From NCBI RefSeq assembly GCF_963678245.1, contig NZ_OY782768.1:42739-106738 (forward strand): DNA of 64,000 nt. Direction: 5' to 3'. Shown one piece after another: positions 15,281-23,183 of the stretch (position 1 is its first letter; each line of letters begins with the position of its first letter). Made by a program: the position numbers and the translations under genes. Origin of the DNA: an uncultured Sunxiuqinia sp. (lineage in GTDB: Bacteria; Bacteroidota; Bacteroidia; Bacteroidales; Prolixibacteraceae). Below the pieces are notes generated by a model. The model worked only from the letters and a program-made list of their open reading frames with translations. It did no database searches and was not told the origin of the DNA.

Positions 15281-16567
15281 CTAACTTATTTCCCCTTTAA
15301 TCGCGTGATTAATTAATTTGGTTCCTACGTGGCAATTTAAACATTTTTTGGGATTGCAATAACAATTTTTCAACTGAATCAATGCTTGGCTGTCATATGC
15401 CGAGCGAACATCGACCCCTAATTTTTGCCAATTTGAAATGATTGAGTTTTTTTCAGCCGGAATACGTTCAAGAAAATCAAGTGCTTTCTCTTTCAAATGA
15501 GCCTGGTTGTGGTACTCACCATAAATAAAAAGAAAGGGCACCACGGTATTAATCATCAGGTTTTGAAAAGCTGTATCGCCAAGTACTTTTTTTCGTTTCG
15601 CTGAAGCTTTATTAAACCGATAATGAGTATCCCAGTACTCCGAAGCTTGCACCTTAAACAGTTTTTGAATTTCGGCCAAATCATCTAACTCAACGAGCGA
15701 TGAAAATAATGCTGAAGATTGGTGAATATGTGCGGCAAATTCGGCCAAACGTACTGTTGGAAAGTTAACCGGACGCAAACGCAAAAACTTCCATATATGT
15801 GTTTCAACGGACTTCAGTCGGTATTTTTTATATAAAAATGAATATTCCTTCCGCAATGCCAAATAATAATCGTCGCCCAATAACTGTTCGTTCAACAAAC
15901 CGGCTGTTCCAAAAAGTAATGCTTCAACCTGAAACAAGTTGTTTTTATGCTTGCCTAAAATTTGCAACGGCAAGGCGTGGGCCAGCATTTCAAAGGGTTG
16001 GTCATTCACTTTAAATCCAAAGTTACGGGCCAGCATCTGGTAGAATGTTTCGTTCCAATCGTTTTTATTCTGCTCCAGCCGATCAACAATATTTTGTGTC
16101 TTTTGCTGAAGTCGCTCAATCATCAAACCATGAAACCAAATTTGCAAAGCCATCGGATCGGCTTCGTGAAAACGATCAGCGCAGGCAATCCACCGGTCCG
16201 ATTTTAAAAGTAGCTGATAGTTCGCCTCCAAATGTTTCGGATAATCCAACACCATGGCAGGAATTAATTCGCCCTTTGAATTACGAATTTCTTCATCATT
16301 ATCGCGAACCACGTGCAATATCACGTTATTATACGCCTCGTCCGTTTCATGCTGATGTCGATACCAATCTGAAGCTTTTTGATGAATTTCCACATTTCCG
16401 GCCCAAGTGGTCTCCCCGATTTTGATACGTGAATTAAAGAAATCAGGGCCGGCGTCCGAATTATGTTGTCCCACTTGAAGAATTTGAACAGGCTGACGAT
16501 CAACTTTCAACTGTTCTGTACTGAATAACTTATGTTTCCATATAAACTGAAGAAAAGCTTCATTCAT
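15281..16567 (-). CDS. DUF2851 family protein
   Basis: A 428-aa soluble protein of a Bacteroidota-restricted family of unknown function. Family signatures seen are MNEAFLQFIWKHKLF at the start, GQHNSDAGPDFFNSRIKI, WAGNVEIHQKASDW and a C-terminal cysteine cluster CYCNPKKCLNCHVG. The conserved acidic and histidine residues in the N-terminal third suggest a metal-dependent active site, which is inference. The ATG at 16567 was preferred over a GTG six codons upstream because family members begin at this Met. It forms an operon with the K+ channel downstream. Confidence 0.88.
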   Translation of the reverse strand: MNEAFLQFIWKHKLFSTEQLKVDRQPVQILQVGQHNSDAGPDFFNSRIKIGETTWAGNVEIHQKASDWYRHQHETDEAYNNVILHVVRDNDEEIRNSKGELIPAMVLDYPKHLEANYQLLLKSDRWIACADRFHEADPMALQIWFHGLMIERLQQKTQNIVDRLEQNKNDWNETFYQMLARNFGFKVNDQPFEMLAHALPLQILGKHKNNLFQVEALLFGTAGLLNEQLLGDDYYLALRKEYSFLYKKYRLKSVETHIWKFLRLRPVNFPTVRLAEFAAHIHQSSALFSSLVELDDLAEIQKLFKVQASEYWDTHYRFNKASAKRKKVLGDTAFQNLMINTVVPFLFIYGEYHNQAHLKEKALDFLERIPAEKNSIISNWQKLGVDVRSAYDSQALIQLKNCYCNPKKCLNCHVGTKLINHAIKGEIS

Positions 16568-16631
16568 AACAGAGTGATTTTTCACTAAAGTTATGAAAAA
16601 TACCAGAAACTATTATAGTCAATCCCGGAAG

Positions 16632-17396
16632 CTATTCAACATCTTCAAGTTTTGAATTCAGTCTCTCAATCACTTTTTCCTGATTCGCTATTTGGCTTTC
16701 AATATCCTGTTGCTGCTTGTAATTCCGTCTCATCCTTCTCTCATAGCCTTTGAGCTTTCGCTTCTGGCCTTTTGTAGCACCATCAATTTCTACCGGATCA
16801 TCTAAAATTACAAGCTCCCCGAAGTATTCATCCTTTCTATTGGCCATCTTCTTTCGAAGCCTCTTGCCTTTTTTCTTCAACTTTCGGAGTTTCTTCTCAA
16901 GCTTGGACAACGCTTTCTTCTCACTGTCAATTTCAGTCTGGATAGTCTGCTGAGAAAGCGTTACGGCATATTGTTGAACAAAGCTCTCTGCATTTCGAAT
17001 ATCCTTCGCTGGATTATAATCGGAAGATCCTAAAAACTGATTGTCCTGAATAAAGAAAAAACGGACATAGGTCAAGTCATCGTAATCAGCCGCTTGAAAA
17101 AGAACAACCATCGGTTTATCACTCACGGTCTTAAAGTCAAACTCTTCAGTCATCCACTCTTCTCCGCTCTTTTTCGAATCAGCCTTCTTCTTGATCAATC
17201 CAAAGAACTTTTTCTCGTGCATCGAATTTTCAAACAATTCTTCGGCGTCCTTCACACTGGCATTAGGAACAGCTACTTCAAAAGCCGGCTGAATCCCCAT
17301 GGAAGATGGTCGTTCGGCTATTTCAACCTTTAACGGTTGTTGAGAAAATACACTTATCTGAATAAACAACAGGGAGAGTAAAAATATTTTTTTCAT
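16632..17396 (-). CDS. Secreted coiled-coil protein, function unknown
   Basis: A 254-aa protein with a signal peptide (MKKIFLLSLLFIQISVFSQ). Residues 20-150 form a mixed domain with repeated aromatic residues. Residues 155-254 are a long, very basic coiled coil (EKKALSKLEKKLRKLKKKGK and ESQIANQEKVIERLNSKLED). No named family is recognised, though similar secreted coiled-coil proteins are common in Bacteroidota. It ends 64 nt before the DUF2851 start on the same strand. About 380 nt of gene-free DNA lies upstream. Confidence 0.75.
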   Translation of the reverse strand: MKKIFLLSLLFIQISVFSQQPLKVEIAERPSSMGIQPAFEVAVPNASVKDAEELFENSMHEKKFFGLIKKKADSKKSGEEWMTEEFDFKTVSDKPMVVLFQAADYDDLTYVRFFFIQDNQFLGSSDYNPAKDIRNAESFVQQYAVTLSQQTIQTEIDSEKKALSKLEKKLRKLKKKGKRLRKKMANRKDEYFGELVILDDPVEIDGATKGQKRKLKGYERRMRRNYKQQQDIESQIANQEKVIERLNSKLEDVE

Positions 17397-17774
17397 AGAT
17401 TATTTTTTTTAGGCACCACAAGGATCAGAAATAAGAACTAACAGTCAACAACTTAATCTTCCAAACTATTGAATCCGGGAAAAATCTCGTCAACAAACTC
17501 GCTGATTCCGATTAATTCAGGAACCCAATCCTAGATGCACATTATTCATGAAACAACAAATCTGACTGAATAGTTGTTGAGAACGCTGTTAGATCTGAGT
17601 CCGAAAGTTCAGTTATATGATACACGCTCACAGTCTGACGTCAACTAATGAAGTGGTCAATCTGACATTTGTAGTTTTATTCCATAATAATATGGCTATT
17701 TTTGCGACGATAAGCGAATTAAGCTTAAGCAAGAAAACTGAAATTCTCAGTAATTTCTCAAAAAATAAATAGTT
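17397..17774. other. Divergent intergenic region without a gene
   Basis: 378 nt between the divergently transcribed coiled-coil protein and the DUF819 transporter. No frame of note on either strand. A TAnnTTTG box (TATTTTTG, 17697-17704) lies 70 nt before the transporter start, but the nearest TTTG (17668-17671) gives a spacer of 25, too long for a confident promoter call. Confidence 0.5.
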
Positions 17775-19031
17775 ATGCAGACTGAACATGCCAGCGCCCT
17801 TATCCAAAACGATGCGATTACTTTAGGTCTTTTACTCCTATTATTGGCCGGGATATTTTATACAAGCAATTCATCCAGCCCAATTTTCAAAAAGTTTTAC
17901 AGCATCATACCGATGCTACTTTTGTGCTATTTTTTGCCCAGTTTGCTAACTACTTTTGGCATTGTTGATGGTGAAAACTCGCAGCTTTATTTTGTGGCCT
18001 CGCGCTATTTGCTCCCTGCCAGTTTGGTTTTACTCACTCTCAGTATCGATTTAAAAGAGGTTTTTAAACTCGGAAGCAAAGCACTAATTATGTTCGTGAC
18101 CGGAACTTTTGGGGTGATTATCGGAGGACCATTGGCGATCTTGATTACCTCTGCCATTAATCCTGATTTAATTGGTGGAGCTGGTCCCGACGCAGTATGG
18201 CGAGGAATGACGACCATTGCCGGAAGCTGGATTGGTGGTGGCGCTAACCAAGCGGCCATGTACGAGATATTTAAACCCTCAGATCGGCTCTATTCCATCA
18301 TGATTACCGTTGATGTTTTAGTAGCTGAGGTTTGGATGGCTATTTTATTGATCGGTGTTGGCAAAGCTAAGCAAATCGATAAATTTTTCAAAGCAGATGC
18401 CAGCAGTGTCGACCACCTGCAAAAAAAGATGCACGATTTCAGCTTAAAAACAGCGCGAATACCAAGTACCACTGACCTGATGGTTATTCTGTCCATTGGA
18501 CTTGGAGTAACAGGGTTCGCACATTTCGTTGCTGATGTAATAGTCCCATACATCGAGATTCATGCTCCATCTCTCAATAAATTTAGCTTGACATCCAGGT
18601 TCTTTTGGTTGATTATTCTATCAACAACAATCGGCATTGGACTATCATTTACCAAACTGCGCAACTACGAAGGAGCCGGAGCATCGAAAATAGGAACCAT
18701 CTTTATTTATGTGCTTGTTGCAACTATTGGAATGAAAATGGACATCACCAAAATATTTGATAATATAGAGTTATTTGCCGTTGGTGGTATCTGGATGTTG
18801 ATTCATGTCATCTTGCTCTTGATTGTTGGGAAACTCATCCGAGCTCCATATTTTTTTCTGGCAGTTGGAAGTAAAGCCAATATTGGAGGTGCTGCCAGTG
18901 CGCCGGTTGTTGCAGCGGCTTTCCATCCTTCGTTGGCTCCCGTTGGCGTTTTGCTGGCCGTTCTTGGTTATGCAATGGGAACATACGGTGCGTGGCTGTG
19001 TGGATTGATTATGCAAGCCGTTGCACCATAA
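17775..19031 (+). CDS. DUF819 family membrane transporter
   Basis: A 418-aa inner-membrane protein with about 11 hydrophobic helices. Family-typical glycine-rich stretches are RGMTTIAGSWIGGGANQAAM near residue 147 and AVGSKANIGGAASAPVVAAA near 362. These repeat the GG-A pattern in two halves, as expected of an inverted-repeat transporter. DUF819 (YjcL-like) proteins are related to the glutamate:sodium symporter group, but the substrate is unknown. It is single-gene, ending head-on with pyrF; the intervening hairpin favours pyrF termination. Confidence 0.85.
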   Translation: MQTEHASALIQNDAITLGLLLLLLAGIFYTSNSSSPIFKKFYSIIPMLLLCYFLPSLLTTFGIVDGENSQLYFVASRYLLPASLVLLTLSIDLKEVFKLGSKALIMFVTGTFGVIIGGPLAILITSAINPDLIGGAGPDAVWRGMTTIAGSWIGGGANQAAMYEIFKPSDRLYSIMITVDVLVAEVWMAILLIGVGKAKQIDKFFKADASSVDHLQKKMHDFSLKTARIPSTTDLMVILSIGLGVTGFAHFVADVIVPYIEIHAPSLNKFSLTSRFFWLIILSTTIGIGLSFTKLRNYEGAGASKIGTIFIYVLVATIGMKMDITKIFDNIELFAVGGIWMLIHVILLLIVGKLIRAPYFFLAVGSKANIGGAASAPVVAAAFHPSLAPVGVLLAVLGYAMGTYGAWLCGLIMQAVAP

Positions 19032-19043
19032 ACATTGCAAAAA

Positions 19044-19069
19044 CAAAAAAGCCCGACAATAGCCGGGCT
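19044..19069 (-). terminator. Terminator of pyrF
   Basis: AGCCCG (19050-19055) / CGGGCT (19064-19069). The A-run at 19044-19050 forms the U-tract on the minus strand. It lies 25 nt beyond the pyrF stop. Confidence 0.75.
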
Positions 19070-19093
19070 CGATATAATAGATAAAAATCGTTT

Positions 19094-19927
19094 TTACAAC
19101 AATTCTGCTTCAAGCAGTAATTCTTCCATATCAACCTGAATTTCCATTGCTGCCTCTCTGGCTTTTTCTGCAAAATCAGTATCGCCCGATGCATAAATAA
19201 TTCCACGCGACGAGTTCACCAACAATCCACACTGGTCGTTCATACCGTATTTGGCAACTTCTTCCAGACTTCCACCCTGTGCTCCAACTCCTGGAACCAA
19301 TAGAAAATGCTCAGGGATAATCACACGAATTTCTTCCAATTTCTCAGCTTTGGTGGCACCAACAACATACATCATATTGTCAGTAGTTCCCCACGTTTGA
19401 GAGGTTTTCAGAACCGACTCATACAGCATGTCCCCATTCTCTTCATTTTTGATGAACTGAAAATCGAATGCTCCTTTATTTGATGTTAGTGCTAATAGAA
19501 TCACCCATTTATCCAAATAAGTCATAAATGGTTTTACTGAATCTTCTCCCATGTAGGGAGCGACTGTCACCGCGTCAAAATCCATGCGATCGAAAAAAGC
19601 ACGAGCATATAAATTGGATGTATTCCCAATATCGCCGCGCTTCGCATCGGCAATAATAAACTGCTCCGGATACTTTTCACGAATATAACGCACCGTTTTA
19701 TCCAGGCTTTCCCAGCCGACAACTCCCAGACTCTCGTAAAAAGCCAGGTTTGGTTTGTAAGCCACGCACAGATCTTGTGTGGCGTCAATAATTTCTTTGT
19801 TGAAAGCAAATATCGGATCTGTAGTTTCTTTCAGGTGAACCGGAATTTTGAGGATATCAGAATCCAATCCGACACACAAAAAGCTTCTTTTTTTCTTGAT
19901 CTGTTCAAATAATTGTTCACGGTTCAT
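19094..19927 (-). CDS. pyrF: Orotidine 5'-phosphate decarboxylase (type 2)
   Basis: A 277-aa enzyme converting OMP to UMP, the last step of pyrimidine biosynthesis. The catalytic tetrad segment is [11 protein letters not shown] (Asp94, Lys96, Asp99), preceded by FLCVGLDSD and followed by the phosphate-binding VPGVGAQGG. The length and the longer N-terminus fit the OMPDC-2 subfamily. The start ATG at 19927 is unambiguous. Confidence 0.95.
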   Translation of the reverse strand: MNREQLFEQIKKKRSFLCVGLDSDILKIPVHLKETTDPIFAFNKEIIDATQDLCVAYKPNLAFYESLGVVGWESLDKTVRYIREKYPEQFIIADAKRGDIGNTSNLYARAFFDRMDFDAVTVAPYMGEDSVKPFMTYLDKWVILLALTSNKGAFDFQFIKNEENGDMLYESVLKTSQTWGTTDNMMYVVGATKAEKLEEIRVIIPEHFLLVPGVGAQGGSLEEVAKYGMNDQCGLLVNSSRGIIYASGDTDFAEKAREAAMEIQVDMEELLLEAELL

Positions 19928-19941
19928 GTTTGTTTTTTATC

Positions 19942-19973
19942 ATTCCGGCATTACACGTCGTTTCAGCCGGAAT
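19942..19973. repeat. Hairpin on the downstream side of the GIY-YIG gene
   Basis: ATTCCGGC (19942-19949) / GCCGGAAT (19966-19973) with a 16-nt loop. Together with the hairpin at 20282-20301 (ATTCCTGC/GCAGGAAT) it brackets the GIY-YIG gene. The two share the ATTCCxGC arm. Confidence 0.75.
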
Positions 19974-19980
19974 CTGTTCG

Positions 19981-20271
19981 TTAATCAGTATACCAATCTT
20001 TCGATAAGTCTTTCCACTCAGGATTCATTTCGTTAATCAAATTTAGCTTCCATTGTCTTTTCCATTTCTTCATTTGTCTTTCTCTCTGAAAAGCTTCAAA
20101 ACTATTTTCAAATTCTTCGAAATAAACCAACTTACTCAAATTATACTTGTATGTGAATCCTTTTACTTGTTTCGTTTTATGTTCCTTAATTCTTCTCTCA
20201 AGGTAATTCGTAAAACCAATATATAACACACCATCAGGCTTATTGGTTAATATGTAAACGTAGTAACTCAC
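19981..20271 (-). CDS. Small GIY-YIG domain nuclease (UPF0213-like)
   Basis: A 96-aa stand-alone GIY-YIG protein. Visible motif elements are YVYILTN and VLYIGFT (the GIY/YIG strands), the Arg-containing helix NYLERRIKEHKTKQVKGF, and a Glu in EAFQRERQMKKWKRQWK as the metal ligand. Family members are small structure-specific nucleases of unclear role, often in many copies per Bacteroidota genome. The only reasonable start is a GTG at 20271. Similar hairpins flank it closely on both sides (stop to hairpin 7 nt; start to hairpin about 10 nt), suggesting gene plus hairpins behave as one unit. Confidence 0.88.
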   Translation of the reverse strand: MSYYVYILTNKPDGVLYIGFTNYLERRIKEHKTKQVKGFTYKYNLSKLVYFEEFENSFEAFQRERQMKKWKRQWKLNLINEMNPEWKDLSKDWYTD

Positions 20272-20281
20272 TCACAGAAAG

Positions 20282-20301
20282 ATTCCTGCCTTCGCAGGAA
20301 T
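20282..20301. repeat. Hairpin on the upstream side of the GIY-YIG gene
   Basis: A perfect 8-bp stem ATTCCTGC/GCAGGAAT with the 4-nt loop CTTC. It also lies 5 nt past the prfA stop (20307) side, but has no T-run, so it is not a convincing terminator. Confidence 0.75.
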
Positions 20302-20306
20302 GTTAA

Positions 20307-21392
20307 TTAAATTTCTGCTTCTTTCAGCCTTTCTGAGTTTTCTTCCACCATTAACTTCTCGATAATCTCATCGATATCACCATTAATAATGGCTTGCAAA
20401 TTATAAAGCGTCAGGTTAATTCGGTGATCAGTCACCCGTCCTTGCGGCCAGTTGTAAGTTCGGATTTTTGCCGAACGGTCGCCGGTTGAAACCATCGTTT
20501 TTCGTTTCGAAGCAATTTCATCCAAGTATTTTTGGTGCTCCATGTTATAAATCCGCGACCGTAATTCAACCATCGCCTTATCCAGGTTTTTCAGTTTCGA
20601 TTTTTGATCCTGACACTGCACAACAATTCCGGTTGGAATGTGTGTCAGCCGAATGGCTGAGTAAGTCGTATTTACCGACTGCCCACCGGGACCAGAAGAA
20701 CAGAACTCATCGCGGCGGATATCTTCATTACGCAAGTCGATATCAAATTCCTCCGCTTCGGGAAGTACAGCTACCGATGCAGCGGATGTATGCACACGTC
20801 CTTGTGTTTCGGTTTGTGGCACGCGCTGTACCCGGTGTACCCCTGATTCGTATTTCAGAATACCATAAACGCCTTCGCCTGAAACATTGGCCACAATTTC
20901 TTTATAACCACCGGAAGTTCCTTCATTCACGGTAGTAACTTCCATACGCCAGCCTTTTTTCTCGCAGTATTTAGTGTACATACGAAACAAATCGCCGGCA
21001 AAGATACTGGCCTCATCTCCACCTGTTCCGGCACGAATCTCAAGAATTGCATTTTTGCTATCTTCGGGATCAGCAGGAACCAGGAGCATTTTGATTTCTT
21101 TTTCTTTTTCAGGAAGTTGCTCTTCGCTGCCTTCCATTTCTTCTCTGGCCATTTCTCGAATTTCCTCATCTGTTTCCTGTGCCAGCATTTCTTTGCCTGA
21201 TTCAATATTATCAACCAGACTTTTATATTCTTTGAACGCCGCTACCAGCGACTCTAATCGTTTGTATTCCTGGCTAAGTTTCACATAGCGTTTCATGTCT
21301 GCCATCACCGACGGATCGGTAATTTGCTGCCCTACTTCATCCAGACGGTGCTGAATAGCTTCGTATTTTTCTAATATTGAATGGTCTGCCAT
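20307..21392 (-). CDS. prfA: Peptide chain release factor 1
   Basis: A 361-aa RF1 recognising UAA and UAG. The stop-codon tripeptide is PQT at 192-194 within RVPQTETQGRVHTSAASVAV, the position of the PxT motif. The peptidyl-hydrolysis GGQ motif is at 236-238 (SSGPGGQSVN). Gln and not SPF in the recognition loop marks RF1 rather than RF2. The length is standard. It follows purM on the same strand after a 75-nt spacer holding a tandem repeat. Confidence 0.97.
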   Translation of the reverse strand: MADHSILEKYEAIQHRLDEVGQQITDPSVMADMKRYVKLSQEYKRLESLVAAFKEYKSLVDNIESGKEMLAQETDEEIREMAREEMEGSEEQLPEKEKEIKMLLVPADPEDSKNAILEIRAGTGGDEASIFAGDLFRMYTKYCEKKGWRMEVTTVNEGTSGGYKEIVANVSGEGVYGILKYESGVHRVQRVPQTETQGRVHTSAASVAVLPEAEEFDIDLRNEDIRRDEFCSSGPGGQSVNTTYSAIRLTHIPTGIVVQCQDQKSKLKNLDKAMVELRSRIYNMEHQKYLDEIASKRKTMVSTGDRSAKIRTYNWPQGRVTDHRINLTLYNLQAIINGDIDEIIEKLMVEENSERLKEAEI

Positions 21393-21399
21393 ATTTTTA

Positions 21400-21441
21400 A
21401 GATACTAGATTCAAGATAAAAGATACTAGATTCGAGATAAA
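21400..21441. repeat. Two tandem 21-bp repeats in the purM-prfA spacer
   Basis: AGATACTAGATTCAAGATAA plus one A (21400-21420) is repeated at 21421-21441 with a single A to G change, and a partial third unit follows. The unit has no ORF and starts seven bases upstream of the prfA start codon, so it could shape the prfA leader or be a neutral dispersed repeat. Confidence 0.85.
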
Positions 21442-21467
21442 AGATCAGGAATAATGTATCCGGGTAT

Positions 21468-22634
21468 TTAATACTCAAAAGTTCCGTGTTCAGATTCGAT
21501 AGTGAGTTTTTTACCATCAATAGCTTCAACTTTACCAACAATCTGCGCTTCGACGTTAAATGATTTTGAAATTTCAATGATCGATTCAGCAAATTCAGGC
21601 TTCAGGTAAACTTCCATTCGATGTCCCATGTTGAAAACTTTGTACATCTCTGCCCAATCGGTTTTTGACTCTTCCTGAATCAATTTAAACAACGGTGGAA
21701 CCGGGAAAAGGTTGTTCTTGATGACATGAACACCATCAACAAAATGAAGCACTTTAGTTTGTGCGCCACCCGAGCAATGCACCATTCCATGAATCTCTGC
21801 GCGGTGCTCATCCAATATTTTTTTGATGACGGGCGCATACGTACGAGTTGGAGATAAAACAAGTTTTCCGGCATCCAATCCAATTCCTTCTATCGCTTCA
21901 GTAAGCTTTTTGCTTCCTGAATAAACCAAGTCAGCCGGAACTTCCGAGTCAAAACTCTCGGGGTACTTTTCAGCCAGGTAATTTGCAAATACATCGTGTC
22001 GGGCCGAAGTTAGTCCGTTGCTACCCATACCACCATTGTATTCCTTTTCGTAGGTTGCCTGTCCAAACGAAGATAATCCTACGATCACATCGCCGGCCTG
22101 AATATTATCAGCAGAGACCACGTCCGTACGTTTCATGCGACAAGTGACCGTTGAATCGACAATAATGGTGCGAACCAAATCACCCACATCGGCTGTTTCG
22201 CCACCTGTTGGAAAAACACCAACACCCATTTTCTTTAATTCATGGCACAGCTCGTCGGTTCCGTTGATAATTGCGGCAATTACTTCACCTGGAATTTTAT
22301 TTTTATTCCGTCCGATTGTTGATGACAACAAAATATTATCGGTCGCACCGACACAAAGGAGGTCGTCGATATTCATTATTAACGCATCCTGCGCAATACC
22401 TTTCCAGACTGAGATATCGCCGGTTTCTTTCCAGTACATGTATGCCAATGAGGATTTTGTTCCTGCTCCATCAGCATGCATGATGTTACACCAGTCCGGA
22501 TCACCGCCCAACACATCGGGAATAATTTTGCAAAATGCTTTGGGGAACAGTCCCTTGTCAATATTTTTAATGGCCTGATGAACATCTTCTTTCGAAGCCG
22601 AAACACCACGTGCCATGTACCTGTTATCGCTCAT
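21468..22634 (-). CDS. purM: Phosphoribosylformylglycinamidine cyclo-ligase (AIR synthetase)
   Basis: A 388-aa PurM-type enzyme closing the imidazole ring in purine biosynthesis. The two-domain PurM fold is shown by the N-terminal GVSASKEDVHQAIKNI, then HADGAGTKSSLAYMY, MNIDDLLCVGA and VGVFPTGGETADVGD (ATP/substrate loops), and the C-terminal GMVHCSGGAQTKVLHF and FNMGHRMEVYL. The length of about 390 is longer than the roughly 345 of E. coli PurM, as is usual for the Bacteroidota form. The start ATG at 22634 is clear. Confidence 0.92.
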   Translation of the reverse strand: MSDNRYMARGVSASKEDVHQAIKNIDKGLFPKAFCKIIPDVLGGDPDWCNIMHADGAGTKSSLAYMYWKETGDISVWKGIAQDALIMNIDDLLCVGATDNILLSSTIGRNKNKIPGEVIAAIINGTDELCHELKKMGVGVFPTGGETADVGDLVRTIIVDSTVTCRMKRTDVVSADNIQAGDVIVGLSSFGQATYEKEYNGGMGSNGLTSARHDVFANYLAEKYPESFDSEVPADLVYSGSKKLTEAIEGIGLDAGKLVLSPTRTYAPVIKKILDEHRAEIHGMVHCSGGAQTKVLHFVDGVHVIKNNLFPVPPLFKLIQEESKTDWAEMYKVFNMGHRMEVYLKPEFAESIIEISKSFNVEAQIVGKVEAIDGKKLTIESEHGTFEY

Positions 22635-22712
22635 AAAATCAGTCTGTATTTTCAGGCCACAAAGTTAATATTTTTAAATGATTCTGAAATTAGTAATTTG
22701 AAGATCCGTCGA

Positions 22713-23183
22713 CTAACTCAGTTTTGATGGATTGACTCCCAATCTCATCAACCAAGCATCGCTCCCATCTTTATAATACCGCCCGCGTTTTCCGGTGATT
22801 TGAAACCCCAATTTCCGGTACAATTGTATGGCTGAAAAATTAGCCTCGCTGACTTCAAGATGTAAGAATCTCTTCGACAGGTATTTAACTACCTGATCAG
22901 CTTTCAACACAAGTTGTTTCGCATATTGTTTCCCTCTGTAATTGGGTGAAACGGCCAGCGAATAAATTCGTACTCCTGGCGAGTTTCTGCGTTGCAGCAA
23001 AATCAGGAATCCAGCAATATTGTCATTTTCAGTTAACACCAAAAATTCCCCTTTCGAACGAGATACCAGATAATTGATTTGGCGACGCGAGAAACTTTCA
23101 GCATCAAAGCAGCGTTGTTCTATCCGAAATAATTCGGGAACATCTTTTTTTTCAGCCTTTCTGATATTTAAAGAATCAGCCAT
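22713..23183 (-). CDS. GNAT-family N-acetyltransferase
   Basis: A 156-aa acetyltransferase with the RimI-like GNAT fold. The acetyl-CoA pyrophosphate loop is SPNYRGKQYAKQL near residue 86, and the C-terminal NFSAIQLYRKLGFQITGKRG is the typical motif B. Its ATG follows immediately after the TAG of the RimK-like gene, so the two are translationally coupled. Known pairs of RimK/ATP-grasp and GNAT proteins suggest peptide or amino-acid modification, but the substrate is unknown. Confidence 0.88.
   Translation of the reverse strand: MADSLNIRKAEKKDVPELFRIEQRCFDAESFSRRQINYLVSRSKGEFLVLTENDNIAGFLILLQRRNSPGVRIYSLAVSPNYRGKQYAKQLVLKADQVVKYLSKRFLHLEVSEANFSAIQLYRKLGFQITGKRGRYYKDGSDAWLMRLGVNPSKLS

Noticed and set aside
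17668..17704. Promoter of the DUF819 transporter
   Set aside because: The -7 box fits but the nearest TTTG is 25 nt upstream, outside the 19-21 nt norm; left as a note on the intergenic region.
20907..21288. Overlapping ORFs on both strands within prfA
   Set aside because: All lie inside the well-supported RF1 frame and show no motif of their own.
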